Shown here: positions 61,561-64,000 of the stretch, in pieces | Position numbering within the stretch: position 1 is the first letter of the stretch | Layout of the letters: the number at the start of each line of letters is the position of its first letter | Source of the DNA: Ramlibacter pinisoli | Lineage (GTDB): Bacteria; Pseudomonadota; Gammaproteobacteria; Burkholderiales; Burkholderiaceae_C | Direction: 5' to 3' | DNA: 64,000 bases | NCBI RefSeq assembly: GCF_009758015.1 | Contig: NZ_WSEL01000003.1 | Span: forward strand, 2,108,001 to 2,172,000 | The notes under the pieces: generated by a model | What the model was told of the DNA's origin: nothing | Seen by the model: the letters and a program-made list of their open reading frames with translations, nothing else | Database searches by the model: none | Program-made: the position numbers and the translations under genes

Positions 61561-61592
61561 GGCTGCTCCCGGCCAGGAGCGGCCGTCGGCGG
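61561..61592. repeat. Short copy of repeat family B
   Basis: GGCTGCTCCCGGCCAGGAGC at 61561-61580 matches the first half of the copies at 36227 and 54637. It lies next to the hairpin terminator of the alpha/beta hydrolase gene. Confidence 0.5.
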
Positions 61593-61602
61593 CGAGGAGA
61601 AA

Positions 61603-61639
61603 GGCTCCAGGCGAGGCCCGATGGGCCTCGCCTGGAGCC
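61603..61639 (-). terminator. Strong hairpin terminator of the alpha/beta hydrolase gene
   Basis: GGCTCCAGGCGAGGCCC at 61603-61619 is the exact reverse complement of 61623-61639, a 17-base-pair stem with the 3-base loop GAT. In the minus direction the stem follows the hydrolase stop at 61642 by 2 bases, then TTTCTCC. The perfect stem of this length is unusual for a simple terminator. Confidence 0.7.
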
Positions 61640-61641
61640 CA

Positions 61642-62370
61642 TCAGTCGCGCCCGGCTTCCTCGATCTTCTTGGCAAGCAGCTCGGCATGGGTGAACAGCG
61701 CCTCATGGCTGCCAGGCGCTTCGGACAACCGGAACAGGCCCAGGCGCTCGGACAGGCGCGGATGCCAGGGCATGGAATGCGGCAGTGAGACGTCCTGCTG
61801 GAAGTTGACGTAGGACTTGCCGATCTGCAACGCCGCCAGCTCCGTGCGCAGTGTCACTGGCTCGGTGAATGTGCGGTACGGATGCGGATTGAGCCTGGCG
61901 TAGGTGCTCTCGGCCAGCGCGAGGTCGGCATCGTTGATGAAGACTTCGCGCCAGATCGGGAACGGCAGCATCAGGGCGTTCCCGTTCGCGGCGGCGAGGC
62001 TGTCGAACATCGCCTTGTAGTGCGGCGGCACCATGTCGTTGAGGCACTGGCCGTTCAATGGCACGAAGGCGTTGACGTAGATGAGCCGGCGGATGCGCTG
62101 CGGGGCCCAGTCCGCCACCTGGCTGATCACCATGCCGGCGTAGCTGTGGCCCATCAGGCGCACGTTCTCGAGGTTCTCGGCGTCGAGAAAATCGAGCAGC
62201 GAACGTGCGGCATCGGGCAAGCCGATGGCGGCGCGGTCGTCGCCCGGCCGGTTGCCGGCCAGGGTCGGGCAGTGGACGGTGTGGCCACGGGACCGCAGGT
62301 GCTTGGCGGTGGGCTCCAGGAGTTCGCCGCTGTGCCAGGCGCCGTGCACCAGGACGTAGGTGTCAGCCAT
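61642..62370 (-). CDS. Alpha/beta-hydrolase (esterase-like)
   Basis: A 242-residue hydrolase. The opening MADTYVLVHGAWHSGELLEP has the oxyanion-hole HGAWH pattern, the nucleophile elbow is LMGHSYAGMV near residue 92, and a His near the C-terminus (SHEALFTHAELLAKK) completes the triad. It resembles the plant methylesterase/hydroxynitrile lyase-like subfamily. Substrate unknown. It ends at a strong hairpin and lies upstream of no other gene on its strand. Confidence 0.85.
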   Translation of the reverse strand: MADTYVLVHGAWHSGELLEPTAKHLRSRGHTVHCPTLAGNRPGDDRAAIGLPDAARSLLDFLDAENLENVRLMGHSYAGMVISQVADWAPQRIRRLIYVNAFVPLNGQCLNDMVPPHYKAMFDSLAAANGNALMLPFPIWREVFINDADLALAESTYARLNPHPYRTFTEPVTLRTELAALQIGKSYVNFQQDVSLPHSMPWHPRLSERLGLFRLSEAPGSHEALFTHAELLAKKIEEAGRD

Positions 62371-62503
62371 GGGGGCTCCTCTTCGGGCCGGTCCCGCACG
62401 ACGCGAGGCCGGTGCGGGCCAATTTAGCCCGTCCCGGACGCGGGGGGTGTAGCACTGTGTGCCCGATCCGCAGGGAGCGGAAGCGGGGCAGCCGCCCCAG
62501 GCC

Positions 62504-63175
62504 TCAGGGCCGCAGCAGGTTGCGCTGCACGCGCAGAAGGTGTTCCGTGGCCACGGCGCGCGCCTCGTGCACGTCGCGACGCTTGAGGGCCTGCACCAGT
62601 TCGCGATGCTCGGCCTGGTACTGCAACCGGCGCTCGGGCGTCACGCTGCGCTTCTTCAGCACGCCCCACTCGCCCTGGTTGCGCACCTGGTTCATCAGCT
62701 GGAACACGTTGGACACGAAGCTGTTGTGGGCGGCGGCGGCGATCGCCTCGTGCAGCATGCCGTCCCAGTGCTCGAAATCCTCGAGCGTGGTCGCGGCCTC
62801 CGCCCGGTCGCAGCAGGCATCCATTTGCTCGAAGTCCGCCGTGGTGGCATTGCCGATCACCATCTCCAGGATCGCGGGCTCCAGCGACAGCCGCGCCTCC
62901 ATCAGTTCGGCCGGACTGGTCTGGCGCACGGGGTCGACTGCCGCCATGCCGTTCACCACCGCGCCCGCCTGCTGCGTCACATACGTGCCGCTGCCCACGG
63001 TCTGGCTGATGACGCCGAGGTCCTTCAGTTCCCCCAGCACGCGACGCACGCTGGTGCGGCTGATGCCGAACTGCTCGCACAGCGCCCGCTCGGTCGGCAG
63101 GCGGTCGCCGGTCTGCCAGCGGTGCGCGCGCAGGCTGTCCAGGATGTACTCGCGCAGGCCCGATGCGGTGTTCAA
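62504..63175 (-). CDS. GntR-family regulator, FadR subfamily
   Basis: A 223-residue regulator. N-terminal winged helix: RAHRWQTGDRLPTERALCEQ and FGISRTSVRRVLGELKDLGV. C-terminal FCD domain: LMEARLSLEPAILEMVIGNA, with His in HEAIAAAAHN near residue 145 as metal-binding ligand. The TTG at 63175 has GGAGGG 7 bases upstream, making it a better start than the in-frame TTG at 63202, which overlaps the candidate operator. Divergent from the FAH-family gene and its probable repressor. Confidence 0.88.
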   Translation of the reverse strand: MNTASGLREYILDSLRAHRWQTGDRLPTERALCEQFGISRTSVRRVLGELKDLGVISQTVGSGTYVTQQAGAVVNGMAAVDPVRQTSPAELMEARLSLEPAILEMVIGNATTADFEQMDACCDRAEAATTLEDFEHWDGMLHEAIAAAAHNSFVSNVFQLMNQVRNQGEWGVLKKRSVTPERRLQYQAEHRELVQALKRRDVHEARAVATEHLLRVQRNLLRP

Positions 63176-63197
63176 CGACTGTCCCTCCGTGTTCTGA

Positions 63198-63314
63198 ACC
63201 AAATCATACCAATTCGACCTGCCGGCAATCTCACAGTGATCCGCTTGACTATCGCTGCCGTTTGCCTACCATTCGCGACCCTATTTGGTCGTTATTGGTT
63301 CGCTGTTGAACCAA
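63198..63314. promoter_or_regulatory. Paired TTGGT operators in the GntR/FAH divergent gap
   Basis: On the plus strand ACCAA at 63198-63202 and 63208-63212 are two TTGGT units on the minus strand at 10-base spacing, close to the GntR start. TTGGT at 63285-63289 and 63295-63299, again at 10-base spacing, and the inverted TTGGTTC/GAACCAA (63295-63301, 63308-63314) sit before the FAH gene. FadR-type proteins bind such TTGGT-like half-sites, so both promoters appear repressed by the same protein. Confidence 0.55.
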
Positions 63315-63339
63315 TTGACGCCACGCTTTGGAGACTCGA

Positions 63340-64000
63340 ATGCGCATCGCTACCTTTGTCGCCGGCGGCCGCCGGCAAGTGGGCCGGGTGTCGGCCGATG
63401 GCCGACAGGTCACTCCTTTCCAGTTGTCCTCCGAGGCCGCCCAGTGCGGCGCCCAGCCTCTGGTCGAAGCGGCCGCCCGTGGCCAGCCGCTGCCCGCGCT
63501 GGAAGCCGCCAGCCTGGCCCTCGCCTCCGTGAAACTGGAAGCGCCCATCCCGCTGCCGCGCCGCAACGTCTGGTGCGTGGGCCGCAACTACCACGCCCAT
63601 GCCAAGGAGCTGGCCGCGTCCGTGTTCAAGGACAACGCTGCCAACGTGCAGGAATGGCCGATCGTCTTCACCAAGGTGCCGGAGACCGTGACCGGCCCCT
63701 ACGACACCGTTGCGATGCCGGGCGCCGCGGTGTCCACGCAGATCGACTACGAGGCCGAACTGGTCGTCGTCATCGGCCGCGGTGGCAAGAACATCGCCAG
63801 GGCCGACGCGATGCAGCACATCTTCGGCTACACGATCTGCAACGACGTGACGGCCCGCGACGTGCAGATGCGCCACCAGCAATGGGACATGGGCAAATCC
63901 TTCGACACCTTCTGCCCCATGGGCCCGTGGATCGTGACGGCCGACGAGATGGACGGCCGCAAGTCCCGGGTGCGCTGCTGGGTCAACGACGAGCTGCGCC
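63340..64000 (+). CDS. Fumarylacetoacetate hydrolase family protein (partial, 3' end outside window)
   Basis: 220 complete codons are present from the ATG at 63340. Family motifs: RRNVWCVGRNYHAHA near residue 73, STQIDYEAELVVVIGRGGK near 130 (metal-binding DYEAE) and GYTICNDVTARDVQMRHQQW, followed by GKSFDTFCPMGPWI. FAH-family enzymes hydrolyse or hydrate oxo-acids such as fumarylpyruvate and 2-hydroxy-hepta-diene-dioate in aromatic catabolism. Divergent from the GntR regulator; further pathway genes presumably follow beyond the window. Confidence 0.9.
   Translation, partial: MRIATFVAGGRRQVGRVSADGRQVTPFQLSSEAAQCGAQPLVEAAARGQPLPALEAASLALASVKLEAPIPLPRRNVWCVGRNYHAHAKELAASVFKDNAANVQEWPIVFTKVPETVTGPYDTVAMPGAAVSTQIDYEAELVVVIGRGGKNIARADAMQHIFGYTICNDVTARDVQMRHQQWDMGKSFDTFCPMGPWIVTADEMDGRKSRVRCWVNDELR

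Overview
The window is GC-rich (around 70%) and looks like a chromosomal segment of a betaproteobacterium of the order Burkholderiales, probably Comamonadaceae (Ramlibacter, Variovorax or Caenimonas type). This rests on four orphan Bug/TctC-type binding proteins, a DUF2244 gene next to what looks like the start of a cytochrome oxidase gene, a ComF/TrmL/BioC-like cluster, many LysR regulators and strong GC3 codon bias. I see no tRNA, rRNA, CRISPR array, phage or transposase gene.

Region by region: 1-5.8 kb is housekeeping (DUF2244, BioC-like methyltransferase, ComF, TrmL, MaoC hydratase, Kef-type potassium efflux pair). 5.9-18.9 kb is one long minus-strand run behind a divergent LysR gene: hydroxyquinol-type intradiol dioxygenase, citryl-CoA lyase-like protein, class III CoA transferase, Bug protein, a complete branched-chain-type ABC importer with a fused LivM-LivG subunit, then an NTF2-like protein, a second Bug protein, an FMN reductase and a TauE/SafE permease. 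19.1-22.0 kb holds a large catalase and a hemerythrin protein. 22.3-26.3 kb is a four-gene overlapping operon (Rieske oxygenase, SDR, second intradiol dioxygenase, Bug). 26.5-28.1 kb encodes DUF4142, cupredoxin and an ECF sigma factor. 28.0-31.9 kb is a third intradiol dioxygenase module (dioxygenase, YciI, Dabb, amidohydrolase) with its own divergent LysR.

From 32 kb the content is more mixed: Na+/H+ antiporter, YfcG-like GST, persulfide dioxygenase-rhodanese, DUF1127, lipoprotein, ferredoxin-MBL fusion, an AraC remnant, a fourth Bug protein, a winged-helix/TPR regulator, DNA repair (Tag), a patch of small unknown genes, LysR/TauE, an orphan c-type cytochrome operon facing a MocR regulator, GreA-like and CsbD proteins, methyltransferases, HxlR, an alpha/beta hydrolase, and finally a FadR-type GntR regulator facing a fumarylacetoacetate-hydrolase family gene cut by the window edge.

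The most interesting part is 5.9-31.9 kb: three divergent ring-cleavage dioxygenases, each in a different gene neighbourhood and none beside the usual cycloisomerase or maleylacetate reductase. Two of these neighbourhoods share an exact 16-base promoter-proximal site, suggesting common regulation of uptake and cleavage genes 22 kb apart. Two dispersed repeat families and several candidate operators (direct or inverted repeats) were also read directly from the sequence. Functions below are inferred from motifs and family knowledge; no database search was run.
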